DNA of 64,000 nucleotides from Paenibacillus humicola. GTDB lineage: Bacteria; Bacillota; Bacilli; Paenibacillales; Paenibacillaceae. Both the position numbers and the translations under genes were made by a program. Below, in pieces: positions 18,215 to 26,962 of this stretch. A model generated the notes under the pieces. That model did no database searches and was not told where the DNA came from. It saw only the letters and a list, made by a program, of their open reading frames with translations. Position 1 is the stretch's first letter, and every line of letters begins with the position of its first letter. The stretch is taken from positions 3,684,501 through 3,748,500 of the forward strand of contig NZ_JAQGPL010000001.1 of assembly GCF_028826105.1 (NCBI RefSeq). The letters are read 5' to 3'.

Positions 18215-19396
18215 TTATCGTTTGATCAGGGTCATCACCTTGAACGTCTCGCTCATCCCGTCGCTCAGCAGCAGCTGACGAATCGACCGGTTGCGCCGGG
18301 CCGCTTCGCCGAACGGATCGCGTCCGTCGTGTTCCGAAAGCCCGTTCAGGACGCCTTGTTCAATCAGGAAGCGCTTCTGCGTGCCGTAATAGCCGACCTG
18401 CCAGCCGGCCGCCTCCGCCGCCCTCCGGCAGGCGGTAAAATTGACGTGCGCCGTGATGTCCTGTTCGCCGGGAAACCGCAGCGGGTCGTCGGCCGCGAGA
18501 TGGTTCCGGTAGCAGAGCAGCGTGCCGCGCATCCGGTGCGGCGCCGCAAGCTCCGCCGCTTCGTGGCCGTAATCGACGAGCACCAATACGCCTTGCCGGA
18601 TCGTCTCCGCCATCCGGGCGATCCACGCCTCGGCGTCCAGATGGACCTCCGCGATCTGATCCTCCGCCAAGCGGATTCCGTCGCTTTGCAGCGCCTTCGA
18701 GATCCGGGGATCGGACAAGGGCATACGGACATAGCGAAACGGCCGGTCGTCCGCTTCGGCGCCGGCTTCCGCGGTTTCGTTAACGGCGACGCCGAGCTCC
18801 CACAGCCGCCCGTTTTTTCGTACGACGCGGTGAACGGGAAACGCATCGAGCAGCTCGTTCGCGAGGACGACGACCGGCTTCCCTCTCCAATCCGCCTCCG
18901 CCGCTTCGGCTTCGCTCAGGAAGCGGAGCGACCCGGGCTTTTCCTTCAAAGCCGCGGAACGGATCGTCCGCTCCGCCTCCTCCAAATGCACGGGATTGCC
19001 GTCGACAACCGTATAGGTCATCGACGAAAGCCCCGGATATCCCGCATTCGCCCACGTACTCAGCATGTGCAGGGACAGCCGGCCCGTGCCCGCTCCCCAC
19101 TCCGCCGCATCGGTCTCGCCGCCGAACTCGCCCGCCAGACGGAGGAAATACCGCGCCAGCATCTCCCCCATCACGGTGCCGACAGCGGAGCTCGTATAAA
19201 AGTCCCCGTTCCGGCCGATTCGTACCCGGCCTGTGCGGTAATAGCCGAAGTCGCGGTCGTAGAGGCAGCTTTCCATGTAATCCCGAAACGTAATGCAGGG
19301 CTCGTCCGCACCGCCGTCCGTCCCCGGATCCGGCCGCCCCGCCGCTCCGGAGCGGCGGATCGCGGCCGCTATTTTCGCCGTCAACGCGTCGTTCAA
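18215..19396 (-). CDS. SAM-dependent methyltransferase, MidA/NDUFAF7 family
   Basis: A 393-residue protein of the family whose mitochondrial member methylates an arginine of complex I subunit NDUFS2. Visible family blocks are ITFRDYMESCLYDRDFGYY, GDFYTSSAVG, the SAM-site region EWGAGTGRLS, VVVLANELLDAFPVHRV, VLVDYGHEA and HVNFTACRRAAEAAGW. Start is TTG at 19396, about nine bases after GGAGGCGAC. The bacterial substrate is not known. It runs divergently from the coiled-coil secreted protein gene. Confidence 0.85.
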   Translation of the reverse strand: MNDALTAKIAAAIRRSGAAGRPDPGTDGGADEPCITFRDYMESCLYDRDFGYYRTGRVRIGRNGDFYTSSAVGTVMGEMLARYFLRLAGEFGGETDAAEWGAGTGRLSLHMLSTWANAGYPGLSSMTYTVVDGNPVHLEEAERTIRSAALKEKPGSLRFLSEAEAAEADWRGKPVVVLANELLDAFPVHRVVRKNGRLWELGVAVNETAEAGAEADDRPFRYVRMPLSDPRISKALQSDGIRLAEDQIAEVHLDAEAWIARMAETIRQGVLVLVDYGHEAAELAAPHRMRGTLLCYRNHLAADDPLRFPGEQDITAHVNFTACRRAAEAAGWQVGYYGTQKRFLIEQGVLNGLSEHDGRDPFGEAARRNRSIRQLLLSDGMSETFKVMTLIKR

Positions 19397-19518
19397 GTCA
19401 AGTCGCCTCCGTATCGGGGGCCGATTTGCCGCCCGAAAGAAATATTAAAAGGAATGTCCGCATATAGTAGGGCATGCAAACGGACAAGTCATGTTTCGAA
19501 AAAGGGGGGCGAAGCCGC

Positions 19519-20607
19519 TTGAGCGACAAGCTTCGCCGGCGCATCGGCCTCTTCGTCTGCCTGGCGCTGGCGTTCTGGACCGCGGTCTGTCCCGCTTACG
19601 CCGAAGCGCCGCAGGCTCCGGACGACGGGCAGATCAAATCCATCCTCGAAAAAAGTTTGAGCATCGTCGAAATCGACAAGGAAATCGCCCGGGTCGCGGA
19701 CGAGCAGGCCAAGCTCGGCGCCAAGCTCGAGTCGGCCCGCACCGCCCTTGCCGGACAGGAGAAGCGGGTCAGCCAGAAGCGCGAAGACGCGGGCCGCGTC
19801 TTACGGGCCTATTATACAGGAGACCGCGACGTTCTGCTGACGGCGTTATTTTCCGCTGACAGTTTGTCCCATTGGATGGCCGTACTGGACTATTTCGATA
19901 CGATTTTTTCCGCTGACCGGCAGACGCTGAACGGATATTTAACCGAATACCGCAAGCTGAAATCGGCCGTCGCGGACCTGAATCGGCAGTCGGCGGAGCT
20001 GGCGGGCGTGCAGACCCAGCTGCAGACGCAGCGCCAGCGGGTGCTTGAGCTCCAGCGGGACGTGGACAGCAGCGTCGACAGCCGTCCCGATGCGGACCGG
20101 CTGAAGCAGATGATCCGGGAGATGACCGATTACTGGCAGAACGTCGGAATCGGCAAAGTCCGCATCTATTTCCAGGCGCTCGACGACGCGATGAGCCAGC
20201 TGCCGCAGTGGATTCAGGATAACCGCGACATGCTTCGAATCGACGGCTTCACCTATACGCTGACGATTCCGGACGACAAGCTGAATGCGTTTCTGCGCAA
20301 CCAAAACAAGCTGTTCGATAACTTTTCCTTCGCCTTCGTTCAAGACGCCGTCGTCGTCAGCGGCAGGGACGGCAATTTGTCCGTCAAGCTGACCGGACAT
20401 TATACGATCGATCCGAAAGGCACGATCGTCTTTCATGTCGACGAGCTGCTGTTCAACGGGCTCGCGCTCCCCGATACGACGAGGCAATCGCTGGAGCAGG
20501 AATTCGACCTCAACTTTTATCCGCAAAGCATTATCTCGTTCCTGCGGACGAAGTCGGTGCAGGTCGAGGACGGGAAGCTGATCGTCCAGCTGTCCGTCAG
20601 TTTGTAG
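19519..20607 (+). CDS. Secreted coiled-coil protein, PcsB/CwlO-like N-terminal half
   Basis: A 362-residue exported protein. It has a signal peptide (LRRRIGLFVCLALAFWTAV, cleavage near AYA-EAP), a long coiled coil (about 35-185) resembling the N-terminal half of PcsB/CwlO-type peptidoglycan hydrolases (VLRAYYTGDRDVLLTALFSA), and a beta-rich C-terminal domain without a catalytic NlpC or CHAP motif. I chose TTG 19519 because GGGGGG lies nine bases upstream; the ATG at 19474 has no site and would add an odd leader before the signal peptide. It may be a regulator or scaffold of cell-wall turnover; that is inference. Its 3' end overlaps the next gene by 11 bp, tail to tail. Confidence 0.7.
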   Translation: MSDKLRRRIGLFVCLALAFWTAVCPAYAEAPQAPDDGQIKSILEKSLSIVEIDKEIARVADEQAKLGAKLESARTALAGQEKRVSQKREDAGRVLRAYYTGDRDVLLTALFSADSLSHWMAVLDYFDTIFSADRQTLNGYLTEYRKLKSAVADLNRQSAELAGVQTQLQTQRQRVLELQRDVDSSVDSRPDADRLKQMIREMTDYWQNVGIGKVRIYFQALDDAMSQLPQWIQDNRDMLRIDGFTYTLTIPDDKLNAFLRNQNKLFDNFSFAFVQDAVVVSGRDGNLSVKLTGHYTIDPKGTIVFHVDELLFNGLALPDTTRQSLEQEFDLNFYPQSIISFLRTKSVQVEDGKLIVQLSVSL

Positions 20608-21892
20608 CGGCTCCGCCGTCCCCTTCTTCGTTCCATATGCGGATGAGACGTTCCGTCTCGGACGGAGTCGGCGTCCTGCCGGCCAGCGGCGCGAGCAGAG
20701 CCGACCATTTGCGGTAACGCTCCGGCCAATGCGGGTCGGCCGAGATCCGGAAAGGCTTCGGCAGCGCTTGCGGCTTTTCCGGCAGGCCGACCGCCCCGGC
20801 CCTGCCGCCGGCCCGCGAAAACGCCGATTTGCGCGCGGGCAGCGTTCCCAGCGTATTGTACCCCGCCAGCTCTTGCGCCGACGACGCCATGGCGCCAATC
20901 CACCTGCCCGCAGCGGCGGGGGCCTGCGACTGGGCCGAAATGACCAGGCTGCGGCCGCCGGGCCATACGGACGGCCGCGGTTTATCCCCTGTAATGAGCG
21001 TGCCCTGCGCTTTGCCGGCAAGCGCGGTATAATCCGACCAAGGCATAACGGCAGACAGCAGCCGGCCGGAACGGAACAGCTCCAGCAGCTCGGCCGCATG
21101 GGCATGCGGGTCCAGACTTGCGACCAGGCGGCTTTGGGAAGCGGCGAACCGCAGCTGCTGCTTCCCGGCGGTGCCGAGGAGGCCGGGCCAGACGGTTTGT
21201 CCGGCGTTCGGGTCGAAGGAGCCGAGCCAGGCGGCGGCTTCCGCGGGGTCGGACAGGTCCACGTTCACCGCGGCCAAATCGGGCCGCTGCGAAGCAAGCT
21301 TCTTCGCCGCGGCCGTAAATGCATTCCAATCGGCGGGCGGCCCGTTCAGTCCCGCCTCTTTCAGCAGCGCGTTACTCCACACCGTGACAACCGGATTATA
21401 GTCGAACGGTACGCCCCACAGCGAACCGTTCCATTTGACCGGTTCTGTGAGCGCTTCCATTTGGTCGGATAAGTCGATGCCGGCCAGCAAATCGTCGACG
21501 GGCAGCAAATAGCCGTTCACCGCGAAATCCGCGACCTGCGGGCTTGCGAGAAGCATGACATCGAACGGATCGCCGATCTGCGACGCCTTCTTCCACTCCG
21601 AGACCGCATCGTTTGCGGGAACATTGACGAGCTGGATTCGAATATCCGGGTGTTCGGTCTCGAATCTGCGGTCGGCTTCCTGCCAGTAACGAAGCTCCGC
21701 CTTGTCTACGGCCATCCCGATCCGAATCGTCACCGCAGCCGTTTTCGCCGGGTTTGATGCCGGCGGCTGGCCGCCGGATGGAGGCAGGCGGTCGGGAGCG
21801 TCATTCGGCCCGGAATCCAGCATGGGAACGAGCAGCACGGCGCAAAGCGCAAAAACGCCAAACAGCAGCAGCGTATATTTCCTCCGCGACAC
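20597..21892 (-). CDS. ABC-type extracellular solute-binding protein (family 1), orphan
   Basis: A 431-residue protein resembling sugar-type binding proteins: RIGMAVDKAELRYWQEADRRFETEHPDI, then DVMLLASPQVADFAVNGYLLPVDDL, LWGVPFDYNPVVTVWSNALLKEAG. The N-terminal helix (residues 5-22) has a Cys but no proper lipobox, so it is probably membrane-anchored by an uncleaved helix rather than as a lipoprotein. No permease or ATPase genes lie nearby. Start is GTG. It overlaps the convergent upstream-strand gene by 11 bp with no visible terminator. Confidence 0.8.
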   Translation of the reverse strand: MSRRKYTLLLFGVFALCAVLLVPMLDSGPNDAPDRLPPSGGQPPASNPAKTAAVTIRIGMAVDKAELRYWQEADRRFETEHPDIRIQLVNVPANDAVSEWKKASQIGDPFDVMLLASPQVADFAVNGYLLPVDDLLAGIDLSDQMEALTEPVKWNGSLWGVPFDYNPVVTVWSNALLKEAGLNGPPADWNAFTAAAKKLASQRPDLAAVNVDLSDPAEAAAWLGSFDPNAGQTVWPGLLGTAGKQQLRFAASQSRLVASLDPHAHAAELLELFRSGRLLSAVMPWSDYTALAGKAQGTLITGDKPRPSVWPGGRSLVISAQSQAPAAAGRWIGAMASSAQELAGYNTLGTLPARKSAFSRAGGRAGAVGLPEKPQALPKPFRISADPHWPERYRKWSALLAPLAGRTPTPSETERLIRIWNEEGDGGAATN

Positions 21893-22089
21893 CTTTTCCT
21901 TCCTTTCCCTCTAAAGTCCTACCTGTTATTGTAGCAAGAAACCGCTTCGCTGTCGCCTCGCAATTCGGATGCCGGTCCGGTCCGGCGGTCGCGCATATTT
22001 GCCTTGAATCGCCGCTTCGGGCATAATGGCAGTAGCCGTACTGCGGCCAGACCTTCAAAGCTCCGGCCGAACATGGAGGTGTTCTCGCG
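21893..22089. other. Divergent spacer
   Basis: About 200 bp between the solute-binding protein gene (minus) and the next plus-strand gene. It contains GGAGGTG just before ATG 22090. No RNA or further gene recognised. Confidence 0.4.
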
Positions 22090-22581
22090 ATGGAAAAATT
22101 AATCGGCATCGAGCTGCAGCTTCCGGAAGGCAAGCTGCCTGGATTTTACGCCCAAATCGTCAAAGGAATCGCCGATGCGGCGCCGCTCGTGGACCGCGAC
22201 AAAACGCTGCTTTTCCTGGCCGGCGAAGGGGATGCCGACGCGGTGGAGCAGTTCGTCTCCCGCTATCGGGTCGGCACCGAGCGCAGCGAATGGGCCCCGC
22301 TTGACGAATCGTGGTCGGCCGACGAACGGCTATTCACCGACTTCGGCGTCGTCACGCGCTCGGGCCGCCATTATATCGATCTGCAGCTTGCCGCCGTCGT
22401 TGCCATCGTTCCCGCCGGGGACGATGCGGAGCCGGATCAGGCGTCGCTGCAGGCGGAGGAATTCGCTTTCGCCCGCAAACAGGAAGAAGGCCGCCGGCTG
22501 TTCGCCGTCGGCCGTCATCATGCCGAGCTGCTCGAAGGCGTCGCCCGCGCTTACGGCTGCCAAGCCAAGCAGCTCCTTTGA
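22090..22581 (+). CDS. Hypothetical protein, 163 residues
   Basis: I do not recognise the family. The protein is soluble and acidic, with no signal peptide or membrane segment. The middle (residues 86-120) has alternating hydrophobic strands (GVVTRSGRHYIDLQLAAVVAIVPAG), and the C-terminal 40 residues look helical and charged. It has a strong GGAGGTG site and lies convergent with ylaK, whose end is 35 bp away. Codon use is like its neighbours, so I consider it real. Confidence 0.6.
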   Translation: MEKLIGIELQLPEGKLPGFYAQIVKGIADAAPLVDRDKTLLFLAGEGDADAVEQFVSRYRVGTERSEWAPLDESWSADERLFTDFGVVTRSGRHYIDLQLAAVVAIVPAGDDAEPDQASLQAEEFAFARKQEEGRRLFAVGRHHAELLEGVARAYGCQAKQLL

Positions 22582-22616
22582 GGATCAGCGGCATCTGCGG
22601 TTATCCCGCCGCGTCT

Positions 22617-23948
22617 CTACAGCAGTTCGGCCGCCAGCTGGGCGAGCTTCGACCGCTCGCCCTTCTCGAGGGTGATGTGGCCGCTGATGCTCTCCGCCTT
22701 GAACCGCTCCACAATATGCGTCAGCCCGTTGCTGATCGCATCGAGATACGGATGGTCGATCTGCTCCGGGTCGCCCATCAGCACGATTTTGCTCCCCTCG
22801 CCGACGCGCGACACGATCGTCTTCACTTCGTGACGGGTCAGGTTTTGCGCTTCGTCGATAATAATGAACTGCCCCGGAATCGACCGTCCCCGGATATAGG
22901 TCAGCGCTTCGACTTGAATGCTCCCGAGCCCCATTAAAATTTTATCGATATCGCCGGATTTTTTCGTATCGAACAGGTATTCCAAATTATCGTAAATCGG
23001 CTGCATCCACGGACGCAGCTTCTCATCCTTCTCCCCCGGGAGATAGCCGATATCCTTGCCCATCGGGACGACGGGGCGGGCGATCAGCAGCTTCTTGTAC
23101 TTATGCTCATCCTCCACCTTCATCAGCCCCGCCGCCAGCGCCAGCAGCGTCTTGCCGGTTCCGGCCCTGCCGGTCAGCGTCACGAGCGGAATGTCGTCAT
23201 TCAGCAGCAGCTCGAGCGCCATCCGCTGCTGGGCATTGCGCGCCGTGATCCCCCACACCGGATCGTTGCTTATATAAAGCGGCTCCAGCCGCACTCCATC
23301 CGGGCTCACCTTGAGCAGCGCCGATTTGGACGTGCCCATCTCATCCCGGAGGATCACGAATTCGTTCGGGTGGAGCTTCGATTTCAGCTGCAGGCTGTTG
23401 ATCGTCAAAAATCGGTACGTATAAAATTCATCGATAATCGACGGATGCACGAGCAGCGTCAGGTAGCCGGCGTACACCTCCGACGGCGTCACGACCTGGT
23501 CGGACAAATAATCCTCCGCCTGCAGCCCAAGCACGTCCGCTTTGATCCGGACAAGCACATCTTTACTGACGATGACGACCGGCCGCGGCTGCTCCTTCTC
23601 CTGCTCCTCCAAAAAATAATTCAAGGCGACCGCCAAAATGCGGTTGTCGTTTGTCATTTCGCCGAACATTTCCTGTACCCGCACAAAGCTCCGATGATTA
23701 AGCTCCACTCGCAGAAGCCCGCCGCTGCTCAGCTGGATGCCTTCATGCAGCCGCCCGGTTTCCCGCATATGATCGAGCAGCCGGGAGACGGAACGCGCGT
23801 TGCGCCCGAGCTCGTCGGCCAGCCTTTTCTTCGAATCAATTTCTTCCAACACCACCGCCGGGACTATGATCTCGTTATCGTCGAAGGCGAAGATCGCTTG
23901 CGGGTCATGGAGCAGCACATTGGTGTCCAGCACGAATATTTTTTTCAT
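22617..23948 (-). CDS. ylaK: PhoH-family ATPase with N-terminal PIN domain (YlaK-type)
   Basis: A 443-residue fusion of a PIN ribonuclease-like domain (about 1-135; FVLDTNVLLHDPQAIFAF with acidic residues) and a PhoH ATPase domain (about 230-443; Walker A GRAGTGKTLLALA, Walker B FIIIDEAQNLT). PIN-PhoH proteins couple RNA unwinding to RNA cleavage in studied examples, so an RNA-processing role is likely. It is distinct from the PIN-less PhoH at 55598-56572. AGGAGGG precedes ATG. Its neighbours match the B. subtilis yla region. Confidence 0.9.
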   Translation of the reverse strand: MKKIFVLDTNVLLHDPQAIFAFDDNEIIVPAVVLEEIDSKKRLADELGRNARSVSRLLDHMRETGRLHEGIQLSSGGLLRVELNHRSFVRVQEMFGEMTNDNRILAVALNYFLEEQEKEQPRPVVIVSKDVLVRIKADVLGLQAEDYLSDQVVTPSEVYAGYLTLLVHPSIIDEFYTYRFLTINSLQLKSKLHPNEFVILRDEMGTSKSALLKVSPDGVRLEPLYISNDPVWGITARNAQQRMALELLLNDDIPLVTLTGRAGTGKTLLALAAGLMKVEDEHKYKKLLIARPVVPMGKDIGYLPGEKDEKLRPWMQPIYDNLEYLFDTKKSGDIDKILMGLGSIQVEALTYIRGRSIPGQFIIIDEAQNLTRHEVKTIVSRVGEGSKIVLMGDPEQIDHPYLDAISNGLTHIVERFKAESISGHITLEKGERSKLAQLAAELL

Positions 23949-24055
23949 CGTGAGCCCTCCTGGCGTTGGAAATATCGGTTTTGGTGTCGTACATAGGCTG
24001 CTGCACGCTTGGTGAAGCTATACCTGTACAGACTAGGAAAGGTCAGGTGAGGTTC

Positions 24056-24601
24056 ATGTACAAATGGTTCCTATCCGCTCTCTTTCTCAGCTTGCTGACG
24101 GCCGGCTGCGGTACCGTCGCCCGCAATGAAACATCACCCTCTCCTCAAAATAATGCCGGCGTTCACGTGCAGCAGAGCGTACCCCGGGAAATGGACGTCG
24201 CCGGTCCGGAACAGGTGACGGTCCATCTCGAACGGCTCGCCGCAAGCATTCCCGGCGTACAAGGGGCGCACTGCGTCGTACTCGGCAATACGGCGGTCGT
24301 CGGCATCGACGTGGACGGCAAGCTGGACCGCTCCCGGGTCGGCACCCTTAAATATGCGGTGGCCGAAGCATTCCGCAAAGATCCTTACGGCGTAAACGCG
24401 GTCGTAACGGCGGACATGGATTTGACGCAGCGGCTGCAGGAAATCGGCGCCGATATCCGGCGCGGACGGCCGATCGCCGGGTTCGCCGAGGAGATGGCGG
24501 ACATCGTCGGGCGGATCGTCCCGCAGCTGCCCCGCAACACGGAACAGCGGGAAGCGGAGCCTCAAACCCGCAGCGGCACGAAAATCGATAAGCAATTGTA
24601 A
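24056..24601 (+). CDS. ylaJ: YhcN/YlaJ-family sporulation lipoprotein
   Basis: A 181-residue lipoprotein: signal segment WFLSALFLSLLTAGC with the lipidated Cys at 18, then a YhcN/YlaJ domain (GPEQVTVHLERLAASIPGVQ, CVVLGNTAVVGIDVDGKLDRS). Family members are spore-associated lipoproteins affecting germination or outgrowth. ATG 24056 has AGGTGAGG upstream. It is divergent from ylaK, and the gene set ylaJ-ylaK-ylaL matches B. subtilis with changed orientation. Confidence 0.82.
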   Translation: MYKWFLSALFLSLLTAGCGTVARNETSPSPQNNAGVHVQQSVPREMDVAGPEQVTVHLERLAASIPGVQGAHCVVLGNTAVVGIDVDGKLDRSRVGTLKYAVAEAFRKDPYGVNAVVTADMDLTQRLQEIGADIRRGRPIAGFAEEMADIVGRIVPQLPRNTEQREAEPQTRSGTKIDKQL

Positions 24602-24627
24602 AGCCGGCGGTCCGTTAAAAAACACAA

Positions 24628-24656
24628 AAAGCCTAGTGAGCCATTCACTAGGCTTT
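24628..24656. terminator. Bidirectional terminator sharing the ylaL stop codon
   Basis: A perfect 12-bp stem, AAAGCCTAGTGA (24628-24639) with TCACTAGGCTTT (24645-24656). The minus-strand arm contains the last codons and stop of ylaL. A/T-rich flanks on both sides fit use by ylaJ and ylaL. Confidence 0.8.
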
Positions 24657-25100
24657 CTTCATGGCGGCAAACACTTGACCGTCAAGTTTGTCCGCAGCTC
24701 GTTTGTCGTACGTTTTCTCGCATTCCGGCAGGTGGGACAAGCGCGCGCCGTAGTACATCGCATCGCGGATATGGCCAATCGCAATGTCGAAGCAGACAAG
24801 CTTGAACGGCACGTCCTCCAGCGCATCCGTAACGAGTCTCGCTTGGCCGTACACCGTCTGGACGATGCCGGGAGCGAATACCGTGACGCTTACGTCCGCT
24901 TTAGCCGACATATTCCCGGCGAGCCGCGAACGGCCGTCTAACGCGAACCGGAGCGTCTTATCGTTCGCCGGATAAATCCATGAGATGGCGCTTGACGTTG
25001 GCGAACCCGTTTCCGAATCGACGGTATGCAGAAGCACGAACGGTTCCTTGCGCAGCTGATTCATGACCTCTTCGGATAGTGCAGTGACAAGTTCGGTCAT
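24648..25100 (-). CDS. ylaL: Pyridoxamine 5'-phosphate oxidase-like flavin-binding protein (YlaL-type)
   Basis: A 150-residue split-barrel protein (PFVLLHTVDSETGSPTSSAI, then TLRFALDGRSRLAGNMSAK) as in FMN-binding PNPOx-like families. The substrate is unknown. Position next to ylaJ and ylaK supports YlaL. ATG 25100 is preceded by AGGAGGG. It has its own extended -10 promoter. Confidence 0.8.
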   Translation of the reverse strand: MTELVTALSEEVMNQLRKEPFVLLHTVDSETGSPTSSAISWIYPANDKTLRFALDGRSRLAGNMSAKADVSVTVFAPGIVQTVYGQARLVTDALEDVPFKLVCFDIAIGHIRDAMYYGARLSHLPECEKTYDKRAADKLDGQVFAAMKKA

Positions 25101-25150
25101 CCGCAGAACCCTCCTTTATGCAGCGGTTGAAAGGTGCTCCGTTGGAAAAC

Positions 25151-25160
25151 ATTATACCAT
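25151..25160 (-). promoter_or_regulatory. Extended -10 promoter for ylaL
   Basis: The minus strand reads TATGGTATAAT, an extended -10 (TGNTATAAT) with the perfect TATAAT at 25151-25156. No good -35 is present, which is tolerated by extended -10 promoters. Transcription would start about 45 bases before the ylaL ATG. Confidence 0.6.
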
Positions 25161-25184
25161 AGTACGAGGCTGACTTGCTACCCG

Positions 25185-26246
25185 TCAATCCGCCAGTTGT
25201 TGCCGCAGCGCGGCCTTCGCCTGCTCCAGCTTATCGGCGTCCAGATAGACGTAAGGACTGCGCCAGGTGCCCTCCAGCGGAATGAACGTGATGTCGCTTC
25301 GGCTGATGCCGAAGTACGTCGTAATCATTTTCTGGACCTCGCCGGACGGAATGTCCATCTTCATGTTGTTGCCCACCGCTTTGATAACGCCGGGAATTTT
25401 CGTCACCCCGGAGAGCGACTTCAGCTTGTCGGCGATTTCGCCGAGCACCTCGCTTTGCCGCCGGTTGCGGTCGAAATCGCTGGACATGTTTTTCCCGTCG
25501 TTCGATTTGCGGTAACGGACAAACCCGAGCGCTTCTTCGCCGTCCAGATGTTGAAATCCCTTCTTGAGATGAATGCTCGTGCCGTCCGGCTGTCCGGCAT
25601 GATCGTTGTAATTCATATCCATATCGACGTTTACATCGACGCCGTGAAGCGCGTCGACGACGTCGGCGAAGCCCTGAAAATTGATCGTTGCCGTGTAATC
25701 GATCGGAATGCCGAAAAATTCGCCGAACATTTTGCGCAGACCCTGCTTCGCCGTCCGGTCGGCTTCGGCTTTATCTGAAGTCTTATCCTCGGCTTCCCGC
25801 AGGAAATTGGCGTAGTAGGCGTTCGCTTTACGGCTGTTATACCCGCTGAGCTCAATTTTCGAATCTCTCGGGATCGAGATGACCGTCGCTTTCTTCGTCT
25901 TCGGGTTAAAGGCGGCGATCATCATGACATCCGTATTGAGGCTGCCCGTTTCTTTGCGCGTGTCGAGGCCGAGCAGCATAATGGAGACCGGCTTGACGGC
26001 GACGGACTTCGCTTTCGGAATGACGGTTGCCGGATTCGCATCGGTCGTGATCGTATCGATCGCATTTTTGGAAAGCTTATAGAAATAGCCCAAAGTGCCC
26101 GCAATACCGGCCAGCACGACCAGCAGCAGGAGCATGACAAAACGCATCCAGCGCATCTTTTTTCTGCGTTTCGGCTGTTTCGGTCCTTTCGGACCGTTCG
26201 AAGATCGTGAAGCGGATCTGGGGGGCAGTGAAGATTTGCTTGCCAT
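25185..26246 (-). CDS. LytR-CpsA-Psr (LCP) family cell-wall glycopolymer transferase
   Basis: A membrane-anchored enzyme that attaches anionic glycopolymers such as teichoic acids to peptidoglycan. After a basic Ser/Lys/Pro-rich cytoplasmic tail and one membrane helix (RFVMLLLLVVLAGIAGTLGY) comes the LCP domain: MLLGLDTRKETGSLNTDVMM, ISIPRDSKIEL and NAYYANFLREAEDK, with the phosphate-binding arginines. ATG 26246 (353 residues) has AAGGTGG upstream; GTG 26255 would add three residues. Bacilli carry several LCP paralogues, so TagT, TagU or TagV assignment is not possible here. Confidence 0.9.
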   Translation of the reverse strand: MASKSSLPPRSASRSSNGPKGPKQPKRRKKMRWMRFVMLLLLVVLAGIAGTLGYFYKLSKNAIDTITTDANPATVIPKAKSVAVKPVSIMLLGLDTRKETGSLNTDVMMIAAFNPKTKKATVISIPRDSKIELSGYNSRKANAYYANFLREAEDKTSDKAEADRTAKQGLRKMFGEFFGIPIDYTATINFQGFADVVDALHGVDVNVDMDMNYNDHAGQPDGTSIHLKKGFQHLDGEEALGFVRYRKSNDGKNMSSDFDRNRRQSEVLGEIADKLKSLSGVTKIPGVIKAVGNNMKMDIPSGEVQKMITTYFGISRSDITFIPLEGTWRSPYVYLDADKLEQAKAALRQQLAD

Positions 26247-26258
26247 CGCTTCCACCTT

Positions 26259-26534
26259 CTATTCATTGTATTTCGGGTTTGCGTTAATATCGGCGAGCAG
26301 CCGCTCGCCAGCCTCCTTCGGAAACTTATGTAGGTTCGTGCGCCCTTCCCGATCGCAGCGCACGTTCAGCGTCTCCCCGCCTGCGCTCTCGATGCTGACG
26401 GCGGTTACGCCATGGTCCTCCTGCAAAATCTGCAAAAAGAAATCTCTCGTATCGGCCGCCGCCCGGTCGTCCGGGCGGGCATCCGCAACGATCTGAATCT
26501 GCAGCCAATTGAACAAAGCGTCATCAAATCTCAT
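26259..26534 (-). CDS. Hypothetical protein, 91 residues
   Basis: I do not recognise it. It is a small soluble acidic protein (start MRFDDALFNWLQIQ) with an excellent AGGAGGG site, lying between ylaH and the LCP gene and ending only 12 bases from the LCP start. It occupies roughly the position of ylaI in B. subtilis but lacks the zinc-ribbon cysteines of YlaI, so it is not that protein. Confidence 0.65.
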   Translation of the reverse strand: MRFDDALFNWLQIQIVADARPDDRAAADTRDFFLQILQEDHGVTAVSIESAGGETLNVRCDREGRTNLHKFPKEAGERLLADINANPKYNE

Positions 26535-26593
26535 CTGCCAATGCCCTCCTCGGCCGCCTTTCGGATAATATCCCCATTCCAGCCAAAATCATC

Positions 26594-26896
26594 CTACGCT
26601 TTTCGGCCATCCTCGGCATCGGCACTGCCGTTTTTCCCTTTCCACCGGTCGTACAGCTGTCTCCCGCGAAGCAGCAGCATCATCGCAACGGCAACCGACA
26701 TACACTGGATGATCGGCAGCTCGTCGATTTGCAGCACCAGCAGGACGAACGCGCCGACAGCCATGATGAGATGCACGAGAATTTCCTTCAGCACCGGCAG
26801 CCGCTGTACTCGGAACACGGCATTGAATATATAAATCGTGAAGCACAAAATCAGGATGTACGAAATGACCGGATGGTTGTGAAACCAGCTCTGCAC
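26594..26896 (-). CDS. ylaH: YlaH-like membrane protein
   Basis: A 100-residue protein with three hydrophobic segments (about 10-28, 35-55, 58-75) and a charged C-terminus. It follows typA, as ylaH follows ylaG (typA) in B. subtilis. Start taken as GTG 26896 after GAGGAGG; a TTG nine codons upstream lies within a palindromic repeat and has no site. Function unknown. Confidence 0.75.
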   Translation of the reverse strand: MQSWFHNHPVISYILILCFTIYIFNAVFRVQRLPVLKEILVHLIMAVGAFVLLVLQIDELPIIQCMSVAVAMMLLLRGRQLYDRWKGKNGSADAEDGRKA

Positions 26897-26908
26897 GGGG
26901 GCAGTCCT

Positions 26909-26941
26909 CCTCAGCGTTTTCAATCGAAAACGCGGCTTCGT
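26909..26941 (-). repeat. Single copy of the palindromic repeat, abutting the ylaH ribosome-binding site
   Basis: GCGTTTTC and GAAAACGC pair around AATC (stem 8 bp), flanked by CGGCTTCGTAA on the plus strand. This is the same element as the tandem array at 30278-30465. On the coding strand of ylaH the hairpin is directly followed by CTGAGGAGG, the Shine-Dalgarno sequence, exactly as in the TerC gene at 29604-30266. Confidence 0.85.
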
Positions 26942-26962
26942 AAATAGCGCGCCTCCAGCCGG

